This document shows, piece after piece, positions 25,107 to 34,495 of a stretch of DNA of 64,000 nucleotides (position 1 is the first letter of the stretch; every line of letters starts with the position of its first letter). The translations under genes were made by a program, and so were the position numbers. Location: positions 1 through 64,000 of the forward strand of contig JAEYAW010000038.1 of the NCBI GenBank assembly GCA_023404675.1, written 5' to 3'. Under the pieces are notes generated by a model. It did no database searches. It was given only the letters and a program-made list of their open reading frames with translations, and was not told where the DNA came from. Origin of the DNA: Pseudomonadota bacterium (GTDB lineage Bacteria; Pseudomonadota; Alphaproteobacteria; Rhizobiales; Xanthobacteraceae).

Positions 25107-25433
25107 GGGCGGGATCGGTCTGGCAGGGTATGAGCCACAGCACCCCGAAACCTGCCGTATCCGGTCGTGGTGGTTCCCCTGATGCGTCGGACGGACCGCC
25201 GCCCACGGCCTTCTGAGAGGGCGATCGGCCCATAAACGGGCCGGTCAGGCAATGGCCGCGCCCTGGCTATTTTCCGCCGGCGGCAGAGCCGCCTTTGCAT
25301 CGCGAAACAAAATAGCCGTGCCCGGCCATCAAGGCCCTCGCGCGAGCGCGAGGACTGCCAGCCCGTCCCGCCCATGGGCTTCGACGCCTGCGAAGGCCGC
25401 GATGGGCGCGGTCGATCCGACAAGGCGAACACC
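25107..25433. other. Intergenic stretch with nested hairpins
   Basis: There is no gene here. GGCTATTTT (25265-25273) pairs with AAAATAGCC (25309-25317) around an inner hairpin GGCGGC-AGA-GCCGCC (25279-25293). A further perfect hairpin CCTCGCGC/GCGCGAGG lies at 25336-25353. Neither is followed by a T-run. They could form the leader of the DUF2493 gene or a single-strand priming site. Confidence 0.5.
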
Positions 25434-26369
25434 ATGATGACCGACTACGATGACGCAGGCTTCGAGCCGCAGCACACCTCATCCCCCACCGATCACGTCC
25501 TCACCGAACTCCAGCTCTACGGCTACCGTCCGTTCGAGGATGAACCCGACCCGAGGCCGCTTCCCGAAGGCAATGCCGTGGCCGGGGCCGTCGCCGACAT
25601 CTTCGACGCCCTGATCGTCACCCTCGGCGACACCCGCCTCGAACCCGACCTCGACGAGCTGCTCTGGTCAACCGTCAATCTCTTCCACCGCGCCACCGGC
25701 CGTATCGAGCGCGATCTGGACGACAACGAGCTGGCGCAGCGCCGCCTTCAGCGCGAACAGGACGGCAGCGAGGTGAAGTCCGTCGAGCTGGAACGGCTCA
25801 CGGCCGAGGGGCAGACCTTCATCGAGCGGCGCAACAGCATGGAACTCTTCCGCGACGTCGCCGCCGAGCAGTTCGAGCGCCACACCGGATCGGCCTGGCG
25901 GCCGCGCTCCGGGTCGATGGTGAACCATCGCAACCTGACCTCGGCGATGATCGACAGCCGCGATTTCCTCGCCGCCAAGCGCCGGGCCGAAACCGAGGTG
26001 ATGCTGCCCGCTGGTCCCAGGGTTGCCTTCACCGGCGGTCTCGACTACAACGATCACCGCCTGATCTGGGCCAGACTCGATCAGGTCCACGCCAAGCACC
26101 CGGACATGGTGCTGCTGCACGGCGGATCGCCGAAGGGCGCCGAGCTGATCGCGGCGAAGTGGGCCGACAATCGCAAGGTTCCGCAGGTCGCCTTCAAGCC
26201 CGACTGGACCAAACACGCCAAGGCCGCGCCCTTCAAGCGCAACGACGCCATGCTCGACACGCTCCCGGTCGGCGTCCTCGTCTTCCCCGGCACCGGCATC
26301 CAGGAGAACCTCGGCGACAAGGCCCGCAAGCTCGGCATCCCGGTCATGAAGATCGACGGCGGCGCGTAA
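25434..26369 (+). CDS. DUF2493 domain protein (SLOG-like fold)
   Basis: This 311-residue protein ends in a DUF2493/YspA-like domain (~200-311): VAFTGGLDYNDHRLIWARLD, LLHGGSPKGAELIAAKWADN and VGVLVFPGTGIQENLGDKA. SLOG folds bind nucleotides or their derivatives, and this family may be a nucleotide sensor or processor. The N-terminal ~190 residues are helical and acidic. ATG 25434 is taken; ATG 25437 is equally possible. Genes of this kind regularly sit between the Toprim and SSB genes in such elements. Confidence 0.82.
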   Translation: MMTDYDDAGFEPQHTSSPTDHVLTELQLYGYRPFEDEPDPRPLPEGNAVAGAVADIFDALIVTLGDTRLEPDLDELLWSTVNLFHRATGRIERDLDDNELAQRRLQREQDGSEVKSVELERLTAEGQTFIERRNSMELFRDVAAEQFERHTGSAWRPRSGSMVNHRNLTSAMIDSRDFLAAKRRAETEVMLPAGPRVAFTGGLDYNDHRLIWARLDQVHAKHPDMVLLHGGSPKGAELIAAKWADNRKVPQVAFKPDWTKHAKAAPFKRNDAMLDTLPVGVLVFPGTGIQENLGDKARKLGIPVMKIDGGA

Positions 26370-26382
26370 AGCGCCGCCTTTG

Positions 26383-26401
26383 GGCGGCTGTCGCAGCCGC
26401 C
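26383..26401. repeat. Hairpin GGCGGCTG-TCG-CAGCCGCC
   Basis: A perfect 8-bp stem with a three-base loop lies just after the DUF2493 stop codon. It has no T-run of its own but precedes the terminator at 26410 and may stabilise the mRNA 3' end. Confidence 0.5.
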
Positions 26402-26409
26402 AATTCTTG

Positions 26410-26426
26410 ACGGGGAACCCGTTTTT
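26410..26426 (+). terminator. Short intrinsic terminator after the DUF2493 gene
   Basis: ACGGG (26410-26414) pairs with CCCGT (26418-26422) around GAA and runs into TTTTT. Confidence 0.55.
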
Positions 26427-26534
26427 CGGTCACATAGGCCATCCCTGAAGAACCGGCGAAGCAACATAGTCGCAGGCGGAAAGCATCTTCTGACGGCCTG
26501 TCGTGATCGTTCAACCGTTCATGTGGAGGCTTCC

Positions 26535-26951
26535 ATGTATCTTATCCTGCTCGCCATCTTCCTTTCCGTCATGGCCTGCATCGTGGCCTATCATTTCGCG
26601 ATCTACGCCTTGCCGTTCTTCGTCGGCCTGACCGCGTTCCAATATGTCTATGCCACGGATGCCGGCTTCTTCATGTCGGGCCTCGCCGCCATCGGCGCGG
26701 CGTTGCTGTCCATCGCCGTCGTGATCGCGGTGCTGGGCTTCGCCAAGAACCCATTCCTGCGTCTCGGCGCGCTCGCCGTCTTCGCGATCCCCGCCGCTAT
26801 CGCGGGTTATGCGCTCGTCTATGGCGTGACGAAGAATGCGGTGGATTCCACCCTCGCGCTCAACATCCTCGGCGGCGCGGGCGGTCTGTTCATCGGCATC
26901 GCCGCCATGCTCAACCTCAACGCCCTCGGAACAGTCGTCCTCTCGCGCTGA
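26535..26951 (+). CDS. Small integral membrane protein
   Basis: This 138-residue protein has about four hydrophobic helices (residues ~2-22, 25-45, 50-72 and 78-100, plus a Gly-rich last segment). No signature names it. GGAGG at 26525-26529 precedes ATG 26535, which is preferred over an upstream GTG at 26523. It stands alone between terminators and could be an inner-membrane accessory of the element, such as an exclusion or transfer factor; that is only a guess. Confidence 0.7.
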   Translation: MYLILLAIFLSVMACIVAYHFAIYALPFFVGLTAFQYVYATDAGFFMSGLAAIGAALLSIAVVIAVLGFAKNPFLRLGALAVFAIPAAIAGYALVYGVTKNAVDSTLALNILGGAGGLFIGIAAMLNLNALGTVVLSR

Positions 26952-27679
26952 ACCATCCGCGTGATGCGTGGCGGCATCTCGCCGCTCCCCTCCATGATAA
27001 AATCCGGTCGCTTGCGCCACCGGGTCTCCAACGTCGCTCGATCAGAGCGGACAAATCGGCATGGAACAATCCTGCCGCCATCGCCCTTGGTCCGCTTGCC
27101 CGGTCAGCAATGAAAATCGGTCATCGGCTCGGTTTCCGCAAACCGTGTCAGAGGATCGAATCCCGCTGGTCGGTCCTCGCTTCGTCGGGCGGTTACGGCC
27201 GCGTTTCACCTTCATCCGCGCCCTTCGCAATATCTGCTGGATCGCACCAGCGGCCCCGGACGGTTCCAACGACGCCATTCTCCTGAAATCCGGCAGCACA
27301 TCCTTCTCGGCCCGGACTGCCTTCCCGGTTGAGGACGCGAGTGGCCGGTGAACGTGGCCGGCGCCATGCGCCGAGGCGGTGCAGATAGGGCCATGAGGGC
27401 GCTGTTGGCGGCAAGGACGATGGTTCTGCTGTGCGTCTCGGTTCGTATGCGTTCCGAGGCACCACCCCTCCGACTGACTGATCCCCTAAGTCCGTTCGGT
27501 TTCCACCAGCAACCCCCGCGGCTCCCAGCCGTGTTGCCGCGCGGAGCGCGGCTGCCCGCCCCACCTGGGGCCTTAGGGGCAAGCTGCCGCCAGGACGGCA
27601 GTTGCGGGAGTCTCCCGACGTCCTTGGCCGGGTCTCGTCGGAGGGAATGGTTCCTCCGAAGAAGCAACGGAGACTTACA
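26952..27679. other. 728-base stretch without a convincing gene; hairpin-rich leader of ssb
   Basis: Frames on both strands lack ribosome sites and family resemblance. A 20-base sequence at 27010-27029 (GCTTGCGCCACCGGGTCTCC) is the exact inverse of 28093-28112 at the ssb terminator, so it looks like a stray copy of that terminator arm. The last 140 bases before ssb hold a chain of hairpins: GCCGCGC/GCGCGGC (27536-27552), CCCC/GGGG near 27560, CTGCCG/CGGCAG, GGGA/TCCC, and GGAGG/CCTCC just before the start. Confidence 0.5.
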
Positions 27680-28081
27680 ATGCAGAACATCGTCATCCTC
27701 GCCGGCAACATCGGTCAGGCCCCCGAAACCCGCACCACCCAGGGCGGCACCGGCATCACCCACTTCACCCTGGCCACCTCGCGCCCCCGCTACTCGGAAG
27801 GCAAGGTTGTCCGGGACGAGAACGGCTACCGGGTGCAGGACACCGAATGGCACCGCATCACCGCCTTCAACGGCCTCGGCAAGACGATCCAGGAGTATTG
27901 CGATAAGGGCATGAAGGTTCTGGTTCGCGGCCGCATCCACTACACGAAATGGACCGACCAGCAGGGCAACGATCGCTACGGTTGCGAGATCATCGCCGAG
28001 ACGGTCGATTTCCTGAGCCGCGCCAAGCAAACCCAGAACGACGACGGCAAGTTCATCGACGACGATGACATCCCGTTCTGA
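27680..28081 (+). CDS. ssb: Single-stranded DNA-binding protein
   Basis: This 133-residue protein has an OB fold (QNIVILAGNIGQAPETR, FTLATSRPRY, EWHRITAFNGLGKTIQEYCDKG, KVLVRGRIHYTKW) and the acidic tip DDDDIPF that recruits replication and repair enzymes. It would coat transferred or replicating single strands. The length is short for bacterial SSB because the linker is brief, as in plasmid-borne copies. It is followed by a strong terminator and preceded by a hairpin-rich leader. Confidence 0.95.
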   Translation: MQNIVILAGNIGQAPETRTTQGGTGITHFTLATSRPRYSEGKVVRDENGYRVQDTEWHRITAFNGLGKTIQEYCDKGMKVLVRGRIHYTKWTDQQGNDRYGCEIIAETVDFLSRAKQTQNDDGKFIDDDDIPF

Positions 28082-28097
28082 GCCGGGAAAACGGAGA

Positions 28098-28123
28098 CCC
28101 GGTGGCGCAAGCCACCGGGTTTT
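28098..28123 (+). terminator. Intrinsic terminator of ssb
   Basis: CCCGGTGGC (28098-28106) pairs perfectly with GCCACCGGG (28111-28119) around GCAA and is followed by TTTT. It marks the end of the left backbone module; the cargo block starts after it. Confidence 0.85.
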
Positions 28124-28163
28124 CGCGCATCGACGATGACATGTTCCCTGGCGCAAAGAATTT

Positions 28164-29078
28164 CTACCGTTCGCGATCCCATTCCGGCTGCCCCCGATAA
28201 CAACTCGCCAGGAAATCGACGAGCGCCCGCACCTTGAGGGCGAGATGCCGTGCGGGCGGATATAGCGCGTAGATCGCCATCGGCGCATCCTCCCTGTCGC
28301 CGAACAGCGTCTGCACACGTCCCAGCCGAATGAGCGGTCCGGCAATGAAGCTCGGCACGCGGGCTATCCCAAGCCCGGCTTCGGCGGCCGCAAGGCATGC
28401 TTCCGCGTTCGAAAACTGCAATCTGCCGGAGACCGCAACCGTGGTACGCTCGGCCGTTTCCAAAGACAGGAAGGGCCAGTGTCGCGGTTCGCGGAAATTC
28501 GTGTCGATGATGCAGCTATGTGCCGACAGATCATCCGGCGTCTCAGGCACGCCGTTCGTTGCAAGATAGGACGGCGAGGCGACCAGCACGACGCGGGCAT
28601 CGCACAGCCTGCGTGCAATAAGGCTGCTGTCCTGCGGGTTTCCGATCCGCACCGCCATGTCGAACCCCTCATCGACCAGATTGACGGTCCGATCGGAATA
28701 CCGGACGTCGAGCTGAATGTCGGGGAATGCGCTGGCGAAGTCGAGCAGGGCGGAATTCAGACAGTGCGTGCCGAAGGATATCGGCGCGGTCAGCCGCAGC
28801 AAACCGGTGGGCGCGCCGGAGGCGTTGCGGACCGATGCGTCGAGACTGTCGAACTCTTCAAGCAGCGTCTTCATCCGCTCGTAATAGGCCTGGCCGACCT
28901 CCGTCGCGGCCAACGCCCGGGTGGTGCGTTTGATGAGCTGGACGCCGAGATCGGATTCCAGCTTCGAGACCAGCTTCGAGGCCTGACCGCTACTTGTGCC
29001 GAGACGCTGCGCCGCTGCGGCGAAACTGCCCGTGTCGAGCACGGTGACGAACATGCGGTCGCAATCGAGACGGTCCAT
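28164..29078 (-). CDS. LysR-family transcriptional regulator
   Basis: This 304-residue protein has the LysR winged HTH in the first 60 residues (MFVTVLDTGSFAAAAQRLG, ASKLVSKLESDLGVQLIKR) and a co-inducer domain (~90-300; DVRYSDRTVNLVDEGFDMAVRIG). ATG 29078 is the natural start; the longer open frame upstream is the reverse shadow of the glucose dehydrogenase gene. It lies downstream of gcd on the same strand (92 bases), so a target is not indicated by divergence. Confidence 0.92.
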   Translation of the reverse strand: MDRLDCDRMFVTVLDTGSFAAAAQRLGTSSGQASKLVSKLESDLGVQLIKRTTRALAATEVGQAYYERMKTLLEEFDSLDASVRNASGAPTGLLRLTAPISFGTHCLNSALLDFASAFPDIQLDVRYSDRTVNLVDEGFDMAVRIGNPQDSSLIARRLCDARVVLVASPSYLATNGVPETPDDLSAHSCIIDTNFREPRHWPFLSLETAERTTVAVSGRLQFSNAEACLAAAEAGLGIARVPSFIAGPLIRLGRVQTLFGDREDAPMAIYALYPPARHLALKVRALVDFLASCYRGQPEWDRER

Positions 29079-29170
29079 GGTCAGGTCTTTCCGAGATCGA
29101 GCACCCTTTGCATATCGTGCCGTTAAGGTCGAAGAAGAGCGGCCGGACCGGGGTCCGGCCGCCTGTTGTC

Positions 29171-31603
29171 TTAGGGCAAGGCGTAGGCGATGACGTAATC
29201 GCCACGGTCGGGTGACTGGCGCGCGCCGCCGGCGGAAATGACGACATATTGCTTGCCGGTCCTGGGCGACTTGAAACTCATCGGCCCGCCCTGGCTGCCG
29301 ACGGGAAGACGCGCCTTCCAGACTTCCTTGCCGGTCGCACTGTCGAAGGCGCGCAGATAATAGTCCTGCGTGCCGGCGATGAACACGAGCCCGCCTTGCG
29401 TAGCCAGCGTGCCGCCGAGCGTGGGCATGCCGATCGGAATGGGCATGCCCATCCTGATGCCGAGGGGGCCGGTATCTTCGACCGTTCCCACCGGCACCTG
29501 CCACTTGACCTGCTGCGTCTTCATGTCGATAGCTGTCAGCGTTCCGAACGGCGGTTCCTGGCATGGAATGCCGAGTACGGAGAGAAAGCGGTTCTTGGTC
29601 ACCGAATAGGGCGTTCCTTTCATCGGAACGCTTCCCATGCCGGTATTGGTCGCTTCGCCGCCAGTGTTGCTCAGCGCCTGGTCGAATTCGGTCTGCCGGA
29701 ACATCTGAATCCACAGGCCGAGGCGCATGTCGTTGACGAAGATCGTGTTCGTCACCGGGTCGGTGGAAATTCCACCCCAGTTCATGCCGCCGAGAGAGCC
29801 GGGGAAGCTGACCGAGAGGTCCGTGTCGGGAACGGTATAGAGCCCGTCGTAGCGCATGCCCTTGAAGGCGATACGGCACAGGAGTTGGTCGAAGGGCGTC
29901 GCACCCCACATATCGCTTTCCGTCAGCGTCTGTGCGCCGATCTGCGGCATGCCAACAGACAGCGGCTGCGTCGCGGAATAAGGTTCGTTCGGGATTGTCC
30001 CGGGCCGGACCGGCACATCCTTCACTTCCGTCAACGGCTGTCCTGTGGCACGGTCGAGTACCCAGATCTGCCCGGCCTTGGTGCCGAAAACCAGCGCCGG
30101 AACCGTCGAACCGTCAGCCCTCGGGAAGTCGATGAAGGACGGCTGCATCGGCACATCGAAATCCCAAAGGTCGTTATGGACCGTCTGATAGACCCATTTC
30201 TCGCGGCCGGTGGTGGCGTCGAGCGCGAGCATGGACGCGCCGTATTTGTGGTCGAGCGCGGTGCGGGTCGCACCGTAGAGGTCCACGGAAGGACTGCCGA
30301 CCGGCATGAACACGGTGTTGGAGGCCGGGTCGTAGCTCATCGAGGCCCATACGTTCGGGGTCGAGCGCGTGTAGGTCTGGCCCGGAGGCGGCAGCAGGGT
30401 GATTTCGGGATTGCCGGGATCGAAAGCCCAACGCAGTTCGCCGGTGACCACATCGAAGCCACGCATGACGCCGCCGGGCATGTCGACCTGCACGTTGTCG
30501 GAGATGCGGCCGCCAACGACGACAGTGGTGCCGGCAAGGGTCGGCGCGGAAGTCAGCACATAGCTCGGGTCCGGCGCATCACCCAGGCCGATCTTGAGGT
30601 CGACACGACCGTTGCTGCCGAAATCCGGGCAGAAGGCGCCGGTGTCGGCATCGAGCGCGATCAGCTCGGCGGTAATGGTGTTCATAAGGATACGGCGCTG
30701 GCACAGCGCGCCTTCAGCCACAGTCACGGGGTTGACGGGTGTGGAGCCCGGAACGCTCGGCTGTTCGACCGGTCGGGTGGCATCGAAATAGGCAAGGCCG
30801 CGGCAACGCATCCAGACCGACGACCGGGCGTCGATCTCGTTCTTCCACTTCTCCGCGCCGGTATCGGCATCGATGGCGATGACGTTGTTGTGCGGCGTGC
30901 ACAGGAACACGGTGTCGCCCACCTGGAGCGGTGTCAACTGATCCTCGGCGCCGTTGCCGTCTTCGCTGATCGGCGTGTCGCCGGTGCGATAGGTCCAGGC
31001 GACTTTCAGTTCCGCTACGTTGTCGCGGGTGATCTGGTCGAGCGCGACGAAACGTGAGCCGCCGGGGGTGTTGCCGTAATGCTCCCAGTTCCGCTGCTCC
31101 GTTTCCGCTATCACCGGTGTGAGCGCGGCGACAGAGCCAGTGAAGCGGACAGTCGGGTGCGGCACGAACATGCCGGCAAAACCGGCGGCTGACGCAATCG
31201 CCAGGACAGTTGCGCTGGCGAGGGATGGCGCATAAACAGGCGATAACCCTTGGGCCTTACGCAGCAGCGGGAAGGACAGCGCCACGACGCTGGCGCCGAC
31301 GCCGAAGGCCAGAAGCCGCGAGATCAGCGGCCAGAAATCAAGTCCCGCGTCCCACACGGCCCAGACCGCGGTGAGCAGGGTGACCAGACCGAACAGAAGT
31401 GCGCCCGAGGGCCGACGGAGCGCTATGAGGACTCCCGAGACGACGATGGCGATGCCGCTGAGCGCGAAGTACCAGCTTCCGCCGAGCGAGATCAGCCTTA
31501 CGCCGCCGATAACGAAGAAAAGACCTGCAAGCGCGATAATTGCGCCGAGCACTATTAGCCAGGCTCTTGCAAGCCAGTGTTGTTCATGCGGCGATTGAGG
31601 CAT
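29171..31603 (-). CDS. gcd: Membrane-bound PQQ-dependent glucose dehydrogenase
   Basis: This 810-residue quinoprotein oxidises glucose to gluconolactone in the periplasm and passes electrons to ubiquinone. About five membrane helices occupy residues ~12-140, followed by the eight-bladed PQQ propeller with repeated W-motif segments (for example NVIAIDADTGAEKWKNEID, LALDATTGREKWVYQTVHND, ITAELIALDADTGAFC) and the C-terminal ATQGGLVFIAGTQDYYLRAFD. GGAGGTGG lies before ATG 31603. PQQ synthesis genes are not in the window. Acid production would free phosphate, a common trait of soil bacteria. Confidence 0.94.
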   Translation of the reverse strand: MPQSPHEQHWLARAWLIVLGAIIALAGLFFVIGGVRLISLGGSWYFALSGIAIVVSGVLIALRRPSGALLFGLVTLLTAVWAVWDAGLDFWPLISRLLAFGVGASVVALSFPLLRKAQGLSPVYAPSLASATVLAIASAAGFAGMFVPHPTVRFTGSVAALTPVIAETEQRNWEHYGNTPGGSRFVALDQITRDNVAELKVAWTYRTGDTPISEDGNGAEDQLTPLQVGDTVFLCTPHNNVIAIDADTGAEKWKNEIDARSSVWMRCRGLAYFDATRPVEQPSVPGSTPVNPVTVAEGALCQRRILMNTITAELIALDADTGAFCPDFGSNGRVDLKIGLGDAPDPSYVLTSAPTLAGTTVVVGGRISDNVQVDMPGGVMRGFDVVTGELRWAFDPGNPEITLLPPPGQTYTRSTPNVWASMSYDPASNTVFMPVGSPSVDLYGATRTALDHKYGASMLALDATTGREKWVYQTVHNDLWDFDVPMQPSFIDFPRADGSTVPALVFGTKAGQIWVLDRATGQPLTEVKDVPVRPGTIPNEPYSATQPLSVGMPQIGAQTLTESDMWGATPFDQLLCRIAFKGMRYDGLYTVPDTDLSVSFPGSLGGMNWGGISTDPVTNTIFVNDMRLGLWIQMFRQTEFDQALSNTGGEATNTGMGSVPMKGTPYSVTKNRFLSVLGIPCQEPPFGTLTAIDMKTQQVKWQVPVGTVEDTGPLGIRMGMPIPIGMPTLGGTLATQGGLVFIAGTQDYYLRAFDSATGKEVWKARLPVGSQGGPMSFKSPRTGKQYVVISAGGARQSPDRGDYVIAYALP

Positions 31604-31698
31604 CAAGCCACCTCCATTTCGATTTTTGATTCTTCGGTCACATCATATTTCAGTCGCATCATATTCATGAGTGAAACTATCACGAATACCATAGCTTG

Positions 31699-32337
31699 TT
31701 ATTCTATCGCGCCGGCCTTCGTCATGCTTTCCAGGCTGAAGACGTCCGCCAGAAAATCTGCGGCGCTCGCAGCGCCCTGCGTCGGGATCCAATGTCCCAC
31801 ACCGTGCAGGACAAGACGCCGGACATCGACCCCTGCCTCCGACAACAGCACTTCGGCAATCTCGGATTCACGGACCGGCATCACCGGATCGGCATCGCCG
31901 TGGACGATGAGCAGCTTTGTGCCGGTGGCCGGATCGAGCGGCTCAGGCGACGCGAGACGGCCGGCGAAGGCGACGACGGCGACGACCGGGCAGCGTCCCG
32001 AGGCTACCGCGTCCAGCGCCATGATCGAGCCCTGCGAGAAACCCACCAGCGCAACGCGATCGAGCTGGCCATCGAAGCCGTGGCTGGCGATGACGTCTCC
32101 GATCAGCCGATCGAACGCTGCGCGCGCCGCAAGGACGCGCTCGGGCCGGTTCAGCTCCGTCACACCGCGAACGCTGAACCATTGCCGGCCGCTACCGCCC
32201 TGATCGAACGGGTAAGGCGCATCGGGAGCGGCGAAGATCGTATCCGTCAAGGATTCGCTCCAGGCCGCTCCCAACGGCGCGAGGTCGGCGCCCCTGCTGC
32301 CGACGCCATGCAGGAAGATCACCAGCGAGCGGCTCAT
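31699..32337 (-). CDS. Alpha/beta hydrolase (carboxylesterase/phospholipase type)
   Basis: This 212-residue serine hydrolase has the nucleophile elbow GFSQG (Ser101), an oxyanion strand VIFLHGVGS, the acid in VHGDADPVMP and the catalytic His in HGVGHWIP. It fits the YpfH/EstB-like carboxylesterase group. It starts by a 4-base overlap with the preceding fusion gene, so the two are cotranslated; the substrate may be an ester or conjugate of the phenolics handled by the neighbours. Confidence 0.88.
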   Translation of the reverse strand: MSRSLVIFLHGVGSRGADLAPLGAAWSESLTDTIFAAPDAPYPFDQGGSGRQWFSVRGVTELNRPERVLAARAAFDRLIGDVIASHGFDGQLDRVALVGFSQGSIMALDAVASGRCPVVAVVAFAGRLASPEPLDPATGTKLLIVHGDADPVMPVRESEIAEVLLSEAGVDVRRLVLHGVGHWIPTQGAASAADFLADVFSLESMTKAGAIE

Positions 32338-33611
32338 GACCGGCTCGCAAGGTTCTGCCAGTCGAAGACAAGGTCCTCGCGGAACGCGAAGCGGCGGATG
32401 TGTTCTTCCACCACCTCCCGCAGTCGAGGCAGATTCACAGCTTCGGTCGCGGTCAGATGGATCTCCAGCCGGTCGTCATGGGCGTCAAGCTCGCACTCGC
32501 CGATCGGCAAGGCGATTCTGCCGCGTTCGGGGGTCACCTCCACGGCGAACTTGTGACTCCAGTGCTTGGCGAGTTGCTGGAGATAGCGGCGCGCGTGGGC
32601 CGTCAACACGACGCCCGTAGCATCGATGGCGGTGTTTGCCTGCGTTGCGGCAATCAGCGACAGCCAGGGCAGGTCCGGACCGACCGGCACGATACCGTTC
32701 GGATTGAGCGCCTTGATCGAATAGTAGCCCCGCTTGATGTGGTCGATGCTGACCGTCTCGCGCACCCCCGGCATGTCGAGCACCCGCGCCAGATAGGCGC
32801 TCAGGGCGTCATAATCGGCGATCCGCCGCAGGTTGCACTTGAAGAGGCCATGGTAGGCGGCGTCGAAGCGCACCAGGGTCACGAACAGGCGGATGTCGGT
32901 CTCGGTGAAGCGGTCGCCGAACAGGAAAGGTCCGTCGCCCGACAGGCGCTCCTCCAGTTCGTCGAGCTGGGCGAAGACGTCGCGGAATGCCTCTTCATAA
33001 GCGATCTGGGTGGTGGCGAAGCCTGCCCGATAGACGCCGTTGTTGAGCCGCGGATAGATGCGATCGTTGAGGGCATCTATCTCGATGCGCAGCGGCTCCG
33101 GGTAGAGATCGATTCCGCCCGAGGCGAGATCGCCGAAGCCGGAGTTGAACATCCGCACGATCTCGGCGGACTCGTTGCTGACGATCGTGCCTTTCTTCCT
33201 GTCCCACAGTACCGGCACGGTCGCGCGGCCGGTATAATGTGGTTCGGCCTTCGTATAGATCTCGTGCAGGAAGGTCGCGCCGTTGAGGTCGTCGCGGTGC
33301 GAGCCGGGATAGTCGCCGAAGCGCCAGCCCTGATCGGTCAGCGCCGGTTCGACCACTCTAACGGTGACGATCTTTTCCAGGCCCTTGAGCTTGCGCGCGA
33401 TCAGCGTCCGCGAGGCCCAGGGGCAGATGAGCGCGACATAGAGATGATAACGCCCGGCCTCGGCCGCAAAGCCGCCTTCACCCGTCGGGCCGGCGCTGCC
33501 GTCCGGCGTCACCCAGTTGCGGAAGCCGGAGATCTGACGGACGAAACCGCCTTTCTCGTCCTTCGCCTGGACCGGCTGCCAGTCCTCCGTCCATTTTCCA
33601 TCAACGAGCAT
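32334..33611 (-). CDS. Glutathionyl-hydroquinone reductase fused to a DUF2218 domain
   Basis: Residues 1-~325 are a Xi-class glutathione transferase: CPWA with the active-site Cys63, RYHLYVALICPWASRTLIA, the VPVLWDRKKGTIVSNESAEI domain and an all-helical C-terminal half. These enzymes reduce glutathionyl-hydroquinones. The remaining ~100 residues (HARRYLQQLAKHWSHKFAVE, RIALPIGECELDAHDDRLEI) match DUF2218, usually a free-standing small protein. Total length 425, against ~320 for the usual enzyme. The joined domain suggests a linked substrate or metal-binding role that is not known. Confidence 0.85.
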   Translation of the reverse strand: MLVDGKWTEDWQPVQAKDEKGGFVRQISGFRNWVTPDGSAGPTGEGGFAAEAGRYHLYVALICPWASRTLIARKLKGLEKIVTVRVVEPALTDQGWRFGDYPGSHRDDLNGATFLHEIYTKAEPHYTGRATVPVLWDRKKGTIVSNESAEIVRMFNSGFGDLASGGIDLYPEPLRIEIDALNDRIYPRLNNGVYRAGFATTQIAYEEAFRDVFAQLDELEERLSGDGPFLFGDRFTETDIRLFVTLVRFDAAYHGLFKCNLRRIADYDALSAYLARVLDMPGVRETVSIDHIKRGYYSIKALNPNGIVPVGPDLPWLSLIAATQANTAIDATGVVLTAHARRYLQQLAKHWSHKFAVEVTPERGRIALPIGECELDAHDDRLEIHLTATEAVNLPRLREVVEEHIRRFAFREDLVFDWQNLASRS

Positions 33612-33658
33612 TTCGTGTCTCCTTTATAGTCGGCTCCGACGCGAAGGCGCCGCCTGTG

Positions 33659-34423
33659 TCAGTGTGCGGTCATGGCGCCGTCTGCCAGATAGACCGCCCC
33701 GGTGACGAAAGAGGCGGCAGGCGAACCCAGGAAGAGCACGACACCGGCCATTTCCTCGGGCTCGGCCGGACGGCCCATCGGACTGTTGGCCATCAGGGCG
33801 CTGGTGGTTTCCGGGTCGGCCAGCCAGCGGTCGGTCATCGGGGTGCGGATGAGGCCGGGGGCCAACGCGTTCACGCGGATGCCCCGTTTTGCGTAGTCCA
33901 GCGCCGCTGCCCTGGTCAGGCCGATGACGCCGTGCTTGGCTGCGGCATAGGGGGCCATGCCTGGGTCGGCGATGACGCCCGCCACAGAGGCGGTGTTGAT
34001 GATCGCGCCGCCGCCGCTGGCCAGCATGGCCCGGATTTCATATTTCATACACAGGAACACGCCGCGCAGGTCGACGGCAATCACACGGTCGAAATCCGCT
34101 TCGGCCATCTCCGCAAACTCGGCGGTGGGTGGCAGGATGCCGGCATTGTTGAAGGCCACGTCGATCCGGCCGTAAGTATCGACAGCGGCCTGGACCAAGG
34201 CCTGGACCGAGTCCGAATCCGCGACATTGGTCCTGACGAAAAGTGCATCCCCGCCGCCCGAACGGATTTTCTCGACCGTTTCCGCCGCACCGTCGCCAAC
34301 GTCGCCGATCACGACCCTGGCTCCCTGGTCGGCAAAAGCCAGTGCGGTCGCACGTCCGATCCCGGTCGCAGCGCCGGTGATGAGGACGACCTTTCCGTCG
34401 TAGTCCAGAAGGTTCTTCGCCAT
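33659..34423 (-). CDS. Short-chain dehydrogenase/reductase (classical SDR)
   Basis: This 254-residue protein has the cofactor motif TGAATGIG (~residues 16-23), NNAG, the catalytic Ser in NTASVAG and Y-A-A-A-K. The C-terminal signature ASFVTGAVYLADGAMTAH is typical of FabG-like oxidoreductases. GGAG precedes ATG 34423. It follows the VOC gene on the same strand and is likely part of the phenol/quinone cluster. The substrate cannot be read from the sequence. Confidence 0.9.
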   Translation of the reverse strand: MAKNLLDYDGKVVLITGAATGIGRATALAFADQGARVVIGDVGDGAAETVEKIRSGGGDALFVRTNVADSDSVQALVQAAVDTYGRIDVAFNNAGILPPTAEFAEMAEADFDRVIAVDLRGVFLCMKYEIRAMLASGGGAIINTASVAGVIADPGMAPYAAAKHGVIGLTRAAALDYAKRGIRVNALAPGLIRTPMTDRWLADPETTSALMANSPMGRPAEPEEMAGVVLFLGSPAASFVTGAVYLADGAMTAH

Positions 34424-34495
34424 TGTTATCTCCTTGATGAACGATGCACTCCGGTCCTGCCTGCCGGTTCGGCCCGACTGGCAGGACCGCATCCG

